Shown one piece after another: positions 1 through 8,148 of a stretch of 49,122 nucleotides of DNA. The notes beneath the pieces are model-generated. The model ran no database searches, was not told where the DNA came from, and saw only the letters and a program-made list of their open reading frames with translations. Source of the DNA: Cloacibacillus sp. (lineage in GTDB: Bacteria > Synergistota > Synergistia > Synergistales > Synergistaceae); contig NZ_JAJBUX010000118.1 of the NCBI RefSeq assembly GCF_020860125.1, positions 62,554 through 111,675 on the forward strand, given 5' to 3'. The translations under genes and the position numbers were made by a program. The first letter of the stretch is position 1. Every line of letters starts with the position of its first letter.

Positions 1-2
1 TA

Positions 3-805
3 GTCACGCCCTCACGGGCGTGCTAGTTGAAACCTGGCGACGCGATAAATTACCTGCACCCAGCGTCCGTCACGCCCTCACGGGCGTGCTAGTTGAAACC
101 CTTGTGCATTTCTGATAGGTTACTTTTTTTCCGGTCACGCCCTCACGGGCGTGCTAGTTGAAACAATTCAGCCTTTTATCCAGCATGGGGTCGTCATGTC
201 ACACCCTCACGGGCGTGCTAGTTGAAACGTGCCGGAGTCCCGAAGTTGCCGAGCTCAAAGCGTCACGCCCTCACGGGCGTGCTAGTTGAAACTCCTGCGC
301 CGACTGTAGGTAGCGCGGGAATTTCGGTCACGCCCTCACGGGCGTGCTAGTTGAAACAAACTAACAGAGGCTACCATCCTCTGACGTTAGGTCACGCCCT
401 CACGGGCGTGCTAGTTGAAACACGGCACCAGTCGGCATAGGTGGTACGCGATGTGTCACGCCCTCACGGGCGTGCTAGTTGAAACCATCAGCCCGAGCGT
501 CATACCAAATACGGTCAGGTCACGCCCTCACGGGTGTGCTAGTTGAAACCGGCAACGAAGGAGGCTTCCACGCGATCTTGGACGTCACGCCCTCACGGGC
601 GTGCTAGTTGAAACCCTCCGCGGTGGCGCTTCATCTCAATAAACAGGTCACGCCCTCACGGACGTGCTAGTTGAAACGCAATGCTGGCGGTTATCGTGCG
701 CGTGCTGAGACATCACGCCCTCACGGGCGTGCTAGTTGAAACACCCCCGAAGAGAGCAGGAAGCCCCGCCAGCTCGTCACGCCCTCACGGGCGTGCAGTT
801 GAAAC
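3..805 (+). CRISPR. CRISPR array, 13 repeats / 12 spacers, leader-distal end
   Basis: Thirteen 31-nt repeats start at 3, 69, 134, 198, 262, 327, 391, 455, 519, 584, 647, 712 and 776, with 32-35 nt unique spacers. Each repeat contains the inverted pair CACGCCC / GGGCGTG around a TCAC loop and ends in GTTGAAAC. Point variants occur at 198 (CACACCC), 519 (GGGTGTG), 647 (GGACGTG) and 712 (first base A). The last repeat (776-805) has lost one T and is 30 nt. Decay at the right end suggests the leader and the cas genes lie left of the window, so the array is read on the plus strand. The hairpin and the GAAAC end resemble type I (for example I-C) repeats, but the type cannot be set without cas genes. 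The array is cut by the window start. Confidence 0.98.
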
Positions 806-870
806 TCACGCATATATGCCACGCGAATATGGAAGCATCAAGCGGTAATAATACACATACCGTCTTTGCC

Positions 871-1338
871 CTATGCCTCCTGTACCGCGCCCTTCATGGA
901 CATCGCTATCAGGTGCGAGCGGACGAAGCCGTAGCTGCGCAGGTCGTCGAGGAAGTTGTGCATGCGTTCTTTTGATGAGAAGGCCGCTTCGATGAGGAAG
1001 TCCAGCTCGCCGTAGATCTCCCAGAAATGGATGACGTCGGAGGATGAGCGCAAAATGGGGATGAGGATGTCGTTGGGCTTTTTATCGTATTTCTGGCCGC
1101 TGTTGAAATTGAAGCTTATCATCACGTGGAGCGCGCGGCCCAGCGCGTCTGTGTCTATCTCCGCTTTGTAGCCGGTGATGACGCCGTTTTCTTCCAGGCG
1201 CAGTATTCTTTCGCGCACCGCGGGGCGCGTCATGCCAACCGTTTCGCCGATCTCTTTGTATGTCTTTCTCGCGTCCTGCTGAAGCTCCCGCAGGATCTTC
1301 CAGTCGGTCGAGTCCGGATTATTTTTGTTCGCCGCCAT
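871..1338 (-). CDS. Lrp/AsnC family transcriptional regulator
   Basis: About 155 residues. The N-terminal third is an AsnC-type winged helix-turn-helix (DWKILRELQQDARKTYKEIG, then MTRPAVRERILRLEENGVI). The rest is a RAM/ligand-binding alpha-beta domain typical of Lrp/AsnC proteins, which usually sense amino acids and act as dimers or octamers. I chose the ATG at 1336-1338 because AAGG sits 8 nt upstream; an in-frame GTG at 1347 would overlap that Shine-Dalgarno. The gene is transcribed away from the Cys-rich gene at 1537 and its 3' end faces the CRISPR array. The target is unknown; methionine metabolism lies nearby but the link is only positional. Confidence 0.93.
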   Translation of the reverse strand: MAANKNNPDSTDWKILRELQQDARKTYKEIGETVGMTRPAVRERILRLEENGVITGYKAEIDTDALGRALHVMISFNFNSGQKYDKKPNDILIPILRSSSDVIHFWEIYGELDFLIEAAFSSKERMHNFLDDLRSYGFVRSHLIAMSMKGAVQEA

Positions 1339-1536
1339 CGCCGTCACCTTCCTTCGCCCCTATGTTACCCGTAACGCGGCCTTTGTTCAATTTCCCGGTA
1401 TAAAAATGTTTTTGCCTTACAAACGGAGGCGAAAGTTGTTTTCTCCTTTCGCCGCGGTATTTATTTACCGGCGTTTTTAGGGGAAAATAATGACGATAGG
1501 AACAGTGATGACGGCAGATTAAAAGGAGTGGTGGGA

Positions 1537-1776
1537 ATGGGTGAAGAGAAGACGGCGATAACCTCCGCCTGGGATAATATCAATTTTTGCAGCTGCGTCG
1601 ATCGCGAATGCCCCAATAATCCGGCTAACTGCACGCTGGGCTGCACCCCCTGCGTGGAAGAATGTCTCAGGCAAAATGAGATACCTGCCTGCTTTTTCAG
1701 AAAACAGAAGCCTGATATGGACCGCAAGCAGGATTATTCCTTTGAGGGTTTCGCCAGGTTCACGCTGGGCAAATAG
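1537..1776 (+). CDS. small cysteine-rich protein, DUF6485-like
   Basis: 79 residues with a dense Cys pattern in the middle (CSCVDRECPNN, CTLGCTPCVEECLRQ, then PACFF), which I recognise as the DUF6485-type small protein of anaerobes. The Cys set could bind a metal or an Fe-S cluster; the function is unknown. The ATG at 1537 follows AAAGGAG at 1522-1528 with 8 nt spacing and is preferred over the GTG at 1528, which overlaps that site. It is a single-gene unit followed by a strong terminator. The opposite-strand reading of the same DNA lacks such conservation and is a shadow. Confidence 0.82.
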   Translation: MGEEKTAITSAWDNINFCSCVDRECPNNPANCTLGCTPCVEECLRQNEIPACFFRKQKPDMDRKQDYSFEGFARFTLGK

Positions 1777-1791
1777 CTGATATTTTCACAT

Positions 1792-1830
1792 ACAAAGGGC
1801 GTCCCATTGAGGGGCGCCTTTGTCGTTTTA
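1792..1830 (+). terminator. intrinsic terminator after the Cys-rich gene
   Basis: An inverted repeat pairs ACAAAGGGCG with CGCCTTTGT around CCCATTGAGGGG, with a short T-rich tail. It lies between the convergent Cys-rich gene and metH, so it may serve both strands. Confidence 0.75.
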
Positions 1831-1850
1831 CTTGCTGGTGTTCTCTGTTT

Positions 1851-4205
1851 TTAAAGAGAGTCGGCGTGCCGCACTGTCTCCATAGCGTCTTTCGCGTAAC
1901 GGTCAGCGCCGGTGTATTCGGCGAGGCTCTCGGTGAGCACCGCGCCGCCGACGATCACCTTGACGTCGGGGCATTCTTTTCTTAGAAGCTCTATCGTATC
2001 TTTCATGCTGGCGACGGTGGTCGTCATCAGCGCCGACAGTCCGACGAGCTTCGCGCCCGTCTCCCTCACCGCTTCTAGTACGCGCTGCGGCGGGACGTCT
2101 TTGCCAAGGTCGGTGACGTTGAAGTTGTAGTTTTCGAGGATCACCTTCACGATGTTTTTGCCGATGTCGTGGATGTCTCCGTGGACGGTGGCGATGACGA
2201 TCTTTTTGCCCTTCTGCGTGTCGCCGCCGGTCTTTACCAGCTCCGCGCGCAGCACCTCAAAGGCCGCCTTCGCCGCCTCGGCTGATTTTATGAGCTGTGG
2301 CAGGAATATTTTCCCGTTCTCGTAGTCTTTGCCGACTGCGTCGAGCGCGGGAATGATCTCTCTTTCCACGATCTCAAGCGGCGGATGTTTGATGAGCAGC
2401 GTCGCCGCCGCCTTTGCCGCCTCGTCTTTCAGGCCGCGCGCGATCGCATAGCCGATCTGAGGCGTATCTTCCTTGACGGAAGTGGCCTGCTGCGGCGCGG
2501 CGGCGCCATATTTTTCGATGTACTCTTTTGAGTCGGCGTCCTGTTCGAGCAGTACGCGCGCCGCGGCTACGGTCTCCGTCATTCCCGCGTCGCCGGGGTT
2601 CATTATCGGCGCGTCGAGCCCGGAGGCGAGCGCCATCGCCAGCATCGTCCGGTTGATTATCGGGCGGGCTGGAAGGCCGAAGGAGACGTTGCTGACGCCA
2701 AGCACCGTCTTTACGCCGAGCTCGCGCTTTACGAGCGAGATCGCCCGCATCGTCTCGTGCGCTTGGTCGGGCTGGGCGCTGACCGTCATCATGAGGCAGT
2801 CGATGAAGATATCCTCTCGCCTCAGCCCCGCAGCCTCTGCAGCCGCCACGATGCGGCGCGCTATCGCCAGGCGGGCCTCCGCGTCCTTGGGGATGCCGTT
2901 CTCGTCCAGCGTGAGGCCGAGCACCGCGCAGCCGTATTTTTTCGCGATCGGCAGCACCGCGTCAAGCGATTCCTTTTTCCCGTTCACCGAGTTCAGCAGC
3001 GGCTTTCCGTTATATATGCGGGCGGCGCGTTCGAGAGCTGCGGGCGAGGCCGAGTCGAGCTGCAGCGGCAGGTCTGTCACGGCCTGGATCTCACGCACCG
3101 CCTCGGCGAGCATTGCCGGTTCGTCGATGTCCGGCAGCCCCATGTTTATGTCGAGCACCTCTGCGCCCTGCTCCTCCTCACGGATCGCCTCGCGCAGCAC
3201 GAAATCCATATCGTGTGCCCGCAGCGCCGCCTGGAGAGCTTTTTTGCCGGTGGGGTTGAGCCATTCGCCGATGACGGTGACGCGCTCGAAGCGTGCCTGC
3301 CGCGAGGGCGAGCAGATGCCGCCGCGCGGGGCCGCCGCCGTTTTGACTGGAGCCATGCCGCTTATCATCGATTTTGTAAGTTTTATGTATTCCGGCGTCG
3401 TGCCGCAGCAGCCGCCGACGAAACGTACCCCTTCGCCAACGAAATTTTTTACGCAGGCGGCGAACTCCTCAGGCGTGATGTCGTAGCGCGTCACGCCCTC
3501 TTCCATCACCGGCAGTCCGGCGTTGGGCTGGACCAAAACTGGCAGGCGCGTCGCGGCTAGGATGCGGTCTACGACCGGTACGAGCTGTTTGGGGCCGAGC
3601 GAGCAGTTTACCCCGAGGGCGGAGACGCCGAGCGCCTCGAGCGTCATCACCATTGACTCCACCGAGGCTCCGAAGAAGGTCGTCCCGTTTGCCTCGAAGC
3701 TCATCGTGGCGAATATGGGCAGGTCGGAATTTTCTTTCGCGGCGATCACCGCCGCCTTCAGCTCGTAGAGGTCGGTGAAGGTTTCAAGAAGGATGAAGTC
3801 GGCTCCCGCCGCCGTTCCCGCGCGGATAATTTCCGCGAATACTGCCACCGCTTCGTCGAAGGGCAGATCTCCCGCCGGCTGGAGCACTCGTCCGCAGGGT
3901 CCGATGTCGAGCGCCGCGTATTTTCCCGGCGCGCCGCCGATGGCTCTCTTGGCGGTCTTTACCCCCGCCTCTACCATCGCCGCGAGTTCCATTCCCGCCT
4001 TTTCGGCCTTGAAGCGGTTCGCGCCGAAGGTATTTGCGAGAATGACGTCGGCTCCTGCCGCGAGATATTCCCGGTGTATCGCCTCTATCGCCTCCGGAGC
4101 GGTGACGTTGAGCGTCTCCGGCACCGTTCCCAGCTCAAGGCCGCCTCTCTGGAGCATCGTCCCCATCGCGCCGTCGAATAACAAAATTTTATCAAGCTCT
4201 ATCAC
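1851..4205 (-). CDS. metH: cobalamin-dependent methionine synthase, short form
   Basis: 784 residues. It transfers a methyl group from methyltetrahydrofolate via cobalamin to homocysteine. Order: homocysteine methyltransferase barrel (about 1-285, zinc-ligand region GGCCGTTPEY near 265), pterin-binding barrel (about 310-560), B12 cap helices, and a Rossmann B12 domain with the cobalt-ligand motif GDIHDIGKNIV near 670. It stops after the B12 domain, so the C-terminal AdoMet reactivation domain of E. coli-type MetH (about 1,200 residues) is absent. The missing domain is encoded by the gene just upstream, with which the start overlaps by 14 bp. Start is GTG, with AGGAG 9 nt upstream. It is the last gene of the metF-activation-metH operon. 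N-terminal GAMGTMLQ is well conserved. Confidence 0.97.
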   Translation of the reverse strand: MIELDKILLFDGAMGTMLQRGGLELGTVPETLNVTAPEAIEAIHREYLAAGADVILANTFGANRFKAEKAGMELAAMVEAGVKTAKRAIGGAPGKYAALDIGPCGRVLQPAGDLPFDEAVAVFAEIIRAGTAAGADFILLETFTDLYELKAAVIAAKENSDLPIFATMSFEANGTTFFGASVESMVMTLEALGVSALGVNCSLGPKQLVPVVDRILAATRLPVLVQPNAGLPVMEEGVTRYDITPEEFAACVKNFVGEGVRFVGGCCGTTPEYIKLTKSMISGMAPVKTAAAPRGGICSPSRQARFERVTVIGEWLNPTGKKALQAALRAHDMDFVLREAIREEEQGAEVLDINMGLPDIDEPAMLAEAVREIQAVTDLPLQLDSASPAALERAARIYNGKPLLNSVNGKKESLDAVLPIAKKYGCAVLGLTLDENGIPKDAEARLAIARRIVAAAEAAGLRREDIFIDCLMMTVSAQPDQAHETMRAISLVKRELGVKTVLGVSNVSFGLPARPIINRTMLAMALASGLDAPIMNPGDAGMTETVAAARVLLEQDADSKEYIEKYGAAAPQQATSVKEDTPQIGYAIARGLKDEAAKAAATLLIKHPPLEIVEREIIPALDAVGKDYENGKIFLPQLIKSAEAAKAAFEVLRAELVKTGGDTQKGKKIVIATVHGDIHDIGKNIVKVILENYNFNVTDLGKDVPPQRVLEAVRETGAKLVGLSALMTTTVASMKDTIELLRKECPDVKVIVGGAVLTESLAEYTGADRYAKDAMETVRHADSL

Positions 4206-4896
4206 CGCAGTAAGCTCCTCTCTTTCTGTATGGGCAGGCTCCTGCGGCGGCGCAGGCCGCGCAGCTCCTGTATCTCTTCTGCGGCCTGTCGGCGATGCCG
4301 ATGATGGCCGTCACGGATTTTATCGGTACTAGCATTCCTGAATGGGTAAGAGAGAGTCCGATGGCCCTTCCCGCGTTGAGCGCCTCAATTATCTTCGCGG
4401 ATTCGGCGGGCTCTACGCCGGAGTAGCCGGGGCTGAAACGCATCGTCAGCCAGATCTCACCTTTGACGGCCACCAGCGCGGTGCGCGAGGCCTCCGCCAT
4501 GATCGCCGGTTCTGTTTCGTCGCAGAGCCTCTCTATCTCGGCGGAGGCGCAGGCGTCGAGGATCATCGCCCTGGAGATCGATTCCGTCTGTGTGCGTGTG
4601 ATAAGCCTGTCCACGCCGCTCCCCAGCGTCGCCGCGAGCAGTGCCGCCCGCCGCAATTCTCTGCATAATTCAACAAGCGCCGCACCATGCAGCCGCAGCT
4701 CCGGCGTTATCTCTACGGTGTCGTCATCTGCCCTGATATCGAATATTTTATATACGGTTCGCGGAGACGAATGACGCAGAAGCTCCGCGTAACAGTTCTC
4801 CATCTCGGCGGAAAGCTCCGCCTGCGGCTCGCCGGATACACCGAGCAGCCGCAGCGCCTCGGCGCGGACGGAGGGCGGCAGTTTGCCGTCAGCCAC
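4192..4896 (-). CDS. stand-alone methionine synthase activation (reactivation) domain protein
   Basis: 234 residues, similar to the C-terminal AdoMet-binding activation domain of MetH and to free-standing versions such as those seen in Thermotoga. The stretch MRFSPGYSGVEP matches the family's conserved RxSPGY segment. The role would be reductive remethylation of oxidised cob(II)alamin on the short MetH. The C-terminus is rich in Cys (SCAACAAAGACPYRK), which could bind a metal or cluster; this is unusual for the classical domain. Start is GTG with GAGGG 6 nt upstream. It overlaps metF by 8 bp and metH by 14 bp, so the three are translationally linked. Confidence 0.88.
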   Translation of the reverse strand: MADGKLPPSVRAEALRLLGVSGEPQAELSAEMENCYAELLRHSSPRTVYKIFDIRADDDTVEITPELRLHGAALVELCRELRRAALLAATLGSGVDRLITRTQTESISRAMILDACASAEIERLCDETEPAIMAEASRTALVAVKGEIWLTMRFSPGYSGVEPAESAKIIEALNAGRAIGLSLTHSGMLVPIKSVTAIIGIADRPQKRYRSCAACAAAGACPYRKRGAYCGDRA

Positions 4897-5758
4897 GTTT
4901 TACCCTCAGCGAATATAACACGCCGCGGATGTTTTCGCAGATGCGCTTGGCGATGTCGGGCTGATTCATCGTATAGAGGTGGATGCCGTCGACTCCCTCG
5001 GCGAGCAGGTCGATTATCTGGTTCGTCGCGTAGGCGATTCCCGCCTCGCGCATCGCCATGCTGTTATGGCCGTAGGCGCGGATTATCTTCTGAACCCCCT
5101 CGGGAACCGAAGCGCCGCACATCGAGACCATGCGGTTTATCTGCGTCGGAGAGGTTATCGGCATGATGCCAGCCTCGATGGGCGTCGTGACGCCGAGCTT
5201 TCTCGCCCTCTCCCGGAAGCTGTAAAAGGAGGCGTTGTCAAAGAAGAGCTGGCTGATGAGCACGCTGACACCGCACTCGCACTTTGCCTTGAGGTGTTCC
5301 AGGTCCTCCTGCATCGAGTAGGCTTCGAGGTGTTTCTCAGGATAGCAGGCGGCAAAGACACGAAAATCATAATTGTCGTTGATGAATTTTATCAGTTCGC
5401 TCGCGTACTTGAAATCCTTCGTGCCCTCGTTGTTGATATCGCCGCGCATCGCGAGAATATTCTGGATACCCTTTTCCTTCAGCTTGTCGAGCGTGGCGCG
5501 CATCTCTTCGCGGGTGCTGCCGACGCAGGTGAGGTGGGCCAGCGCCGGGATCGCGTAATCGCGCTGGATGCGCGAGGCGATCTCCGCGGTGTTCTCGCGG
5601 CTCGTGCCGCCAGCGCCGTAGGTGACGCTGATAAGGTCGGGATCGAGGCTCGCGAGGGCGTCCACCGTGCTGAATATCTGGGAGAGATCTCCCGCCCCCT
5701 TGGGGGGGAATATCTCAAAGGAGAAGGTGGGCTTGTCAAGTTTGAAGAAGTTTTTCAT
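4889..5758 (-). CDS. metF: methylenetetrahydrofolate reductase
   Basis: 289 residues. It reduces 5,10-methylene- to 5-methyltetrahydrofolate with FAD and supplies the methyl donor for MetH. The N-terminus FSFEIFPPKG holds the family's catalytic Glu region, and the barrel continues through LDPDLISVTYGAGG, LTCVGSTREEM and GIMPITSPTQI. I chose the ATG at 5756-5758 because AGGAG lies a few bases upstream; an upstream start at 5803 would add 15 residues inside the terminator region. It is the first gene of the methionine operon. I see no obvious SAM or B12 riboswitch in the short leader. Confidence 0.95.
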   Translation of the reverse strand: MKNFFKLDKPTFSFEIFPPKGAGDLSQIFSTVDALASLDPDLISVTYGAGGTSRENTAEIASRIQRDYAIPALAHLTCVGSTREEMRATLDKLKEKGIQNILAMRGDINNEGTKDFKYASELIKFINDNYDFRVFAACYPEKHLEAYSMQEDLEHLKAKCECGVSVLISQLFFDNASFYSFRERARKLGVTTPIEAGIMPITSPTQINRMVSMCGASVPEGVQKIIRAYGHNSMAMREAGIAYATNQIIDLLAEGVDGIHLYTMNQPDIAKRICENIRGVLYSLRVKRG

Positions 5759-5789
5759 CGTCGTCTCCTGCCTGTCATGTAATAATAAA

Positions 5790-5838
5790 ATATATAAAAA
5801 CACGCTCCGGGCCGGTCAAGAGAATTGGCCGCCCCGGA
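5790..5838 (-). terminator. intrinsic terminator of the cobU-cobS-phosphatase unit
   Basis: Read on the minus strand, TCCGGG-G-CGG pairs with CCG-G-CCCGGA (one G.G mismatch), followed by GCGTG and a U-rich run. It starts immediately after the stop codon of the HAD phosphatase gene. It separates that unit from metF. Confidence 0.6.
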
Positions 5839-5839
5839 T

Positions 5840-6670
5840 TTATCCCTGCCGGCTGTTCCTTCGCAGCGCCGCCACGGCCTGTTCCACTATCTGGGCGGCC
5901 CCGTCCTCGGTGTTCGGCGGCGCGATGATATCCGCCGAAGCCTTTACGATCTCCTTCGCGTTGCCCATCGCGACGCCGGTACCGGCCCAGCTTATCATCT
6001 CGATGTCGTTCACGCCGTCTCCGATCGCCATCACCTCTTCGCGCGCGATCCCGTAGTGTTCGCTGACCCGCTCCAGCGCCTTGGCCTTATTGACGGTGGG
6101 GTGGACCATCTCAACGAAGGCTCCCCATGAGGTGGCCTGATAGATCCGTTCGCCGAACTCTCCGCGCACGGCGGCGCACATCCGTTCAAATTCCGGCTGG
6201 TCGAAGGAGATACCGAGCAGCTTCGCGGAGTCCAGTCCGCACTCCCAGAAATCCTCTCCGAGTTCGACAGCCCGCAGCCCGCAGATATTTTCGTAATATG
6301 TGCAGCGTTCGTCGGCGCGGTCTTTGACGACGAGCTTATCGTCGGCGTATATCTGAATATACCAGCCCCGTTTTCTGAAAAAGTCCAATATCTCGCGCGT
6401 GAGCTCCCTGCCGAGAGTTTTTTCATAGACGGTCTCACCCGATATCGGATCGCGTATCAGCGCGCCGTTATAGAAGATAGAGGTGCTTTCGATGCCGATG
6501 TCGCGGATATGTATCATCGCGGAAGGGTACATGCGCCCCGTCGCCGCGACGACCCTTATGCCGCTCTCCTGCGCCGCGCGCAGCGCCTCTTTGGTGCGCC
6601 GGGTCAGGCGGCTGTCGTTGTCGAGCATCGTGCCGTCCATGTCGAGGGCGATAAGTTTCGGAGTCGTCAT
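5840..6670 (-). CDS. Cof-type HAD-IIB sugar-phosphatase-like hydrolase
   Basis: About 276 residues. HAD motif I is LDMDGTMLDND, motif II lies in AATGRM, and the late motifs are K in NKAKAL and GDGVNDIEM. The C2B cap between motifs II and III marks the Cof/YidA family, which dephosphorylates sugar phosphates, nucleotides or cofactors such as PLP and FMN. The substrate cannot be read from sequence. The ATG at 6668-6670 overlaps the cobS stop in an ATGA junction and is preferred to the GTG at 6682. In this operon it could act on a B12 intermediate such as alpha-ribazole phosphate, but that is only suggested by position; alpha-ribazole phosphatases are usually of a different fold. Confidence 0.92.
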   Translation of the reverse strand: MTTPKLIALDMDGTMLDNDSRLTRRTKEALRAAQESGIRVVAATGRMYPSAMIHIRDIGIESTSIFYNGALIRDPISGETVYEKTLGRELTREILDFFRKRGWYIQIYADDKLVVKDRADERCTYYENICGLRAVELGEDFWECGLDSAKLLGISFDQPEFERMCAAVRGEFGERIYQATSWGAFVEMVHPTVNKAKALERVSEHYGIAREEVMAIGDGVNDIEMISWAGTGVAMGNAKEIVKASADIIAPPNTEDGAAQIVEQAVAALRRNSRQG

Positions 6671-7518
6671 ATCGCCGCCCACACCATCAGTGAGGCCAGC
6701 TCCGCCGCCACCGCCGCCGCCCCCATAACGTCACCGTTCACGCCGCCGAGGCGTCTGTTCATGTGCAGGGCAATAACGAAGCCGATTACCGCCGATACCG
6801 CGGCGCAGACGGAAAAATGAAAAATAGAAACTGGTAAAAAGATGACGAGGCAGAGCGCCGATATAAAAAGGTCATAAGAGGTGAAGGTGTCCACCCAGCC
6901 CTTGCCCATCCCATATTCCCAGGGATATTTCCCGAAAAATGCCGCGACGTTTTCCGCGAAGCGGGCCGCCGCCGCCGAGGTGACGCAGGCCGCCAGCCGC
7001 ATATCGGGAGAGACCGTGGCGAGCAGCGAGGTCCAGAGGCCGAAAGCGATTATAAGCGAAGCGCCGCCGAAGGAGCCGAGACGGCTGTCCTTCATCACCT
7101 CACGCAGGCCGTCGCCGGTGCGTCCGGAGCCGATGCCGTCCCACAGGTCTCCCCAGCCGTCGAGGTGGAGCGCCCAGCCGATGAGAAAATAAAATGCCGC
7201 GCCGACCCAGGCGCTTGCCAGGGCATTAAGGCCCAGTACCGAGGCCGCCGAGACCGCGAGTCCGGTGAGCAGTCCGAGCAGCCCTCCGGCAAGCGGCGCG
7301 AGCGCCAGCGCGCGGTTCCCATTGGGAACCGTTTCCGGCCACCATTCCTTGGGCAGTGGGATACGCGAAAGCAGCGTCCATATAACGATGAAGCGCGCCG
7401 CGAAATCCCTCTTAAAGCCCTTGTCGTGAAGCTCCCCGTCAAGCTTTCTCGAATACTCCCTTAACTTTTCACGATAGTCGTCCATTGGGTTCACCATCCA
7501 TAATAATTCCGTTATCAT
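6667..7518 (-). CDS. cobS: adenosylcobinamide-GDP ribazoletransferase (cobalamin synthase)
   Basis: 283 residues, integral membrane. It joins adenosylcobinamide-GDP with alpha-ribazole (phosphate) to make adenosylcobalamin (phosphate). Signatures: HLDGWGDLWDG near 118-128 (the metal-binding HLDGxxD motif), DSRLGSFG, and GGVNGDVMGA near the C-terminus, with several hydrophobic helices between. The first 40 or so residues are charged and extend beyond the usual family start, so a later Met (about 7485) is possible; no strong ribosome binding site decides it. It lies 67 bp after cobU and overlaps the phosphatase gene by 4 bp. Confidence 0.93.
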   Translation of the reverse strand: MITELLWMVNPMDDYREKLREYSRKLDGELHDKGFKRDFAARFIVIWTLLSRIPLPKEWWPETVPNGNRALALAPLAGGLLGLLTGLAVSAASVLGLNALASAWVGAAFYFLIGWALHLDGWGDLWDGIGSGRTGDGLREVMKDSRLGSFGGASLIIAFGLWTSLLATVSPDMRLAACVTSAAAARFAENVAAFFGKYPWEYGMGKGWVDTFTSYDLFISALCLVIFLPVSIFHFSVCAAVSAVIGFVIALHMNRRLGGVNGDVMGAAAVAAELASLMVWAAI

Positions 7519-7585
7519 GCCGCGCCGGGCACGGCCATGTTTTATAGTTGATCATACAAAAATAACACGGTCAGTGCGGCAGAGT

Positions 7586-8146
7586 TTACGCCGTCCCGCC
7601 GCCCTTTATCCAGAGTGGGCAGCCGGCGACCACCAACGCGACATTCTTCGCGTATCCGGCGCAGAGCTGGTTCATACGTCCCTGCAGGTCGCGGAAGCGA
7701 CGTCCCATCAGATATGGCGGCACGAGGCCGAAGCCGACCTCGTTGCTCACTATTATAAGCGAAGCGCCGCCGCCCACGCTCCCGCAAAGCTCTCTAGTGA
7801 GCGAAGCGATCTCCCCTTCGCGCTCAAACCAGGCCGCTTCGTCCTCTCCCTCTGATTCAGGGAAAGAGAGGAACAGCCGCGTCAGCCACATAGTCAAACA
7901 GTCCAGCAACAGCAGGCCGGAGGCCGAGGCGACGGCGCGCAGCAGCTCCCGCGGCTCGCCCTCCCAGGTGCCCCATTCGGCGGGCCTGCGGCTCCGGTGT
8001 ATCTCTATACGCTTCTTCATCTCGCCGTCCCGGCAGTCAGCGGTGGCGAGATAGGTGACATGTTCTTTCTGACTAAGGGCGAGCTCCTCGGCGAAGGTGC
8101 TCTTCCCGCTCCTCGCACCGCCGAGGATGAGCGTGATCTCTCCCAT
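7586..8146 (-). CDS. cobU: adenosylcobinamide kinase / adenosylcobinamide-phosphate guanylyltransferase
   Basis: 186 residues. A bifunctional enzyme of nucleotide loop assembly: phosphorylates adenosylcobinamide, then adds GMP. The P-loop is GGARSGKS at residues 9-16, followed by the RIEIHRSRRP segment that carries the guanylylated His, LLDCLTMWL, and NEVGFGLVPP. Size and motif order match CobU/CobP. It starts 2 bp after the AsmA-like gene stop, so it is probably cotranscribed with it and with cobS. Confidence 0.96.
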   Translation of the reverse strand: MGEITLILGGARSGKSTFAEELALSQKEHVTYLATADCRDGEMKKRIEIHRSRRPAEWGTWEGEPRELLRAVASASGLLLLDCLTMWLTRLFLSFPESEGEDEAAWFEREGEIASLTRELCGSVGGGASLIIVSNEVGFGLVPPYLMGRRFRDLQGRMNQLCAGYAKNVALVVAGCPLWIKGGGTA

Positions 8147-8148
8147 CG

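Noticed and set aside
736..975. 79-codon ORF running from the CRISPR array into the Lrp gene
   Set aside because: It is built from repeat, spacer and antisense sequence.
2473..3486. Long plus-strand ORFs opposite metH (337 and 267 codons)
   Set aside because: They are antisense to a full-length conserved gene, have Ser/Ala-rich shadow composition typical of GC-rich DNA and no ribosome binding site.
5759..5839. B12 or SAM riboswitch ahead of metF
   Set aside because: The leader is only about 80 nt and is taken up by a terminator; no B12-box-like GCCACTG or SAM-type core is seen.
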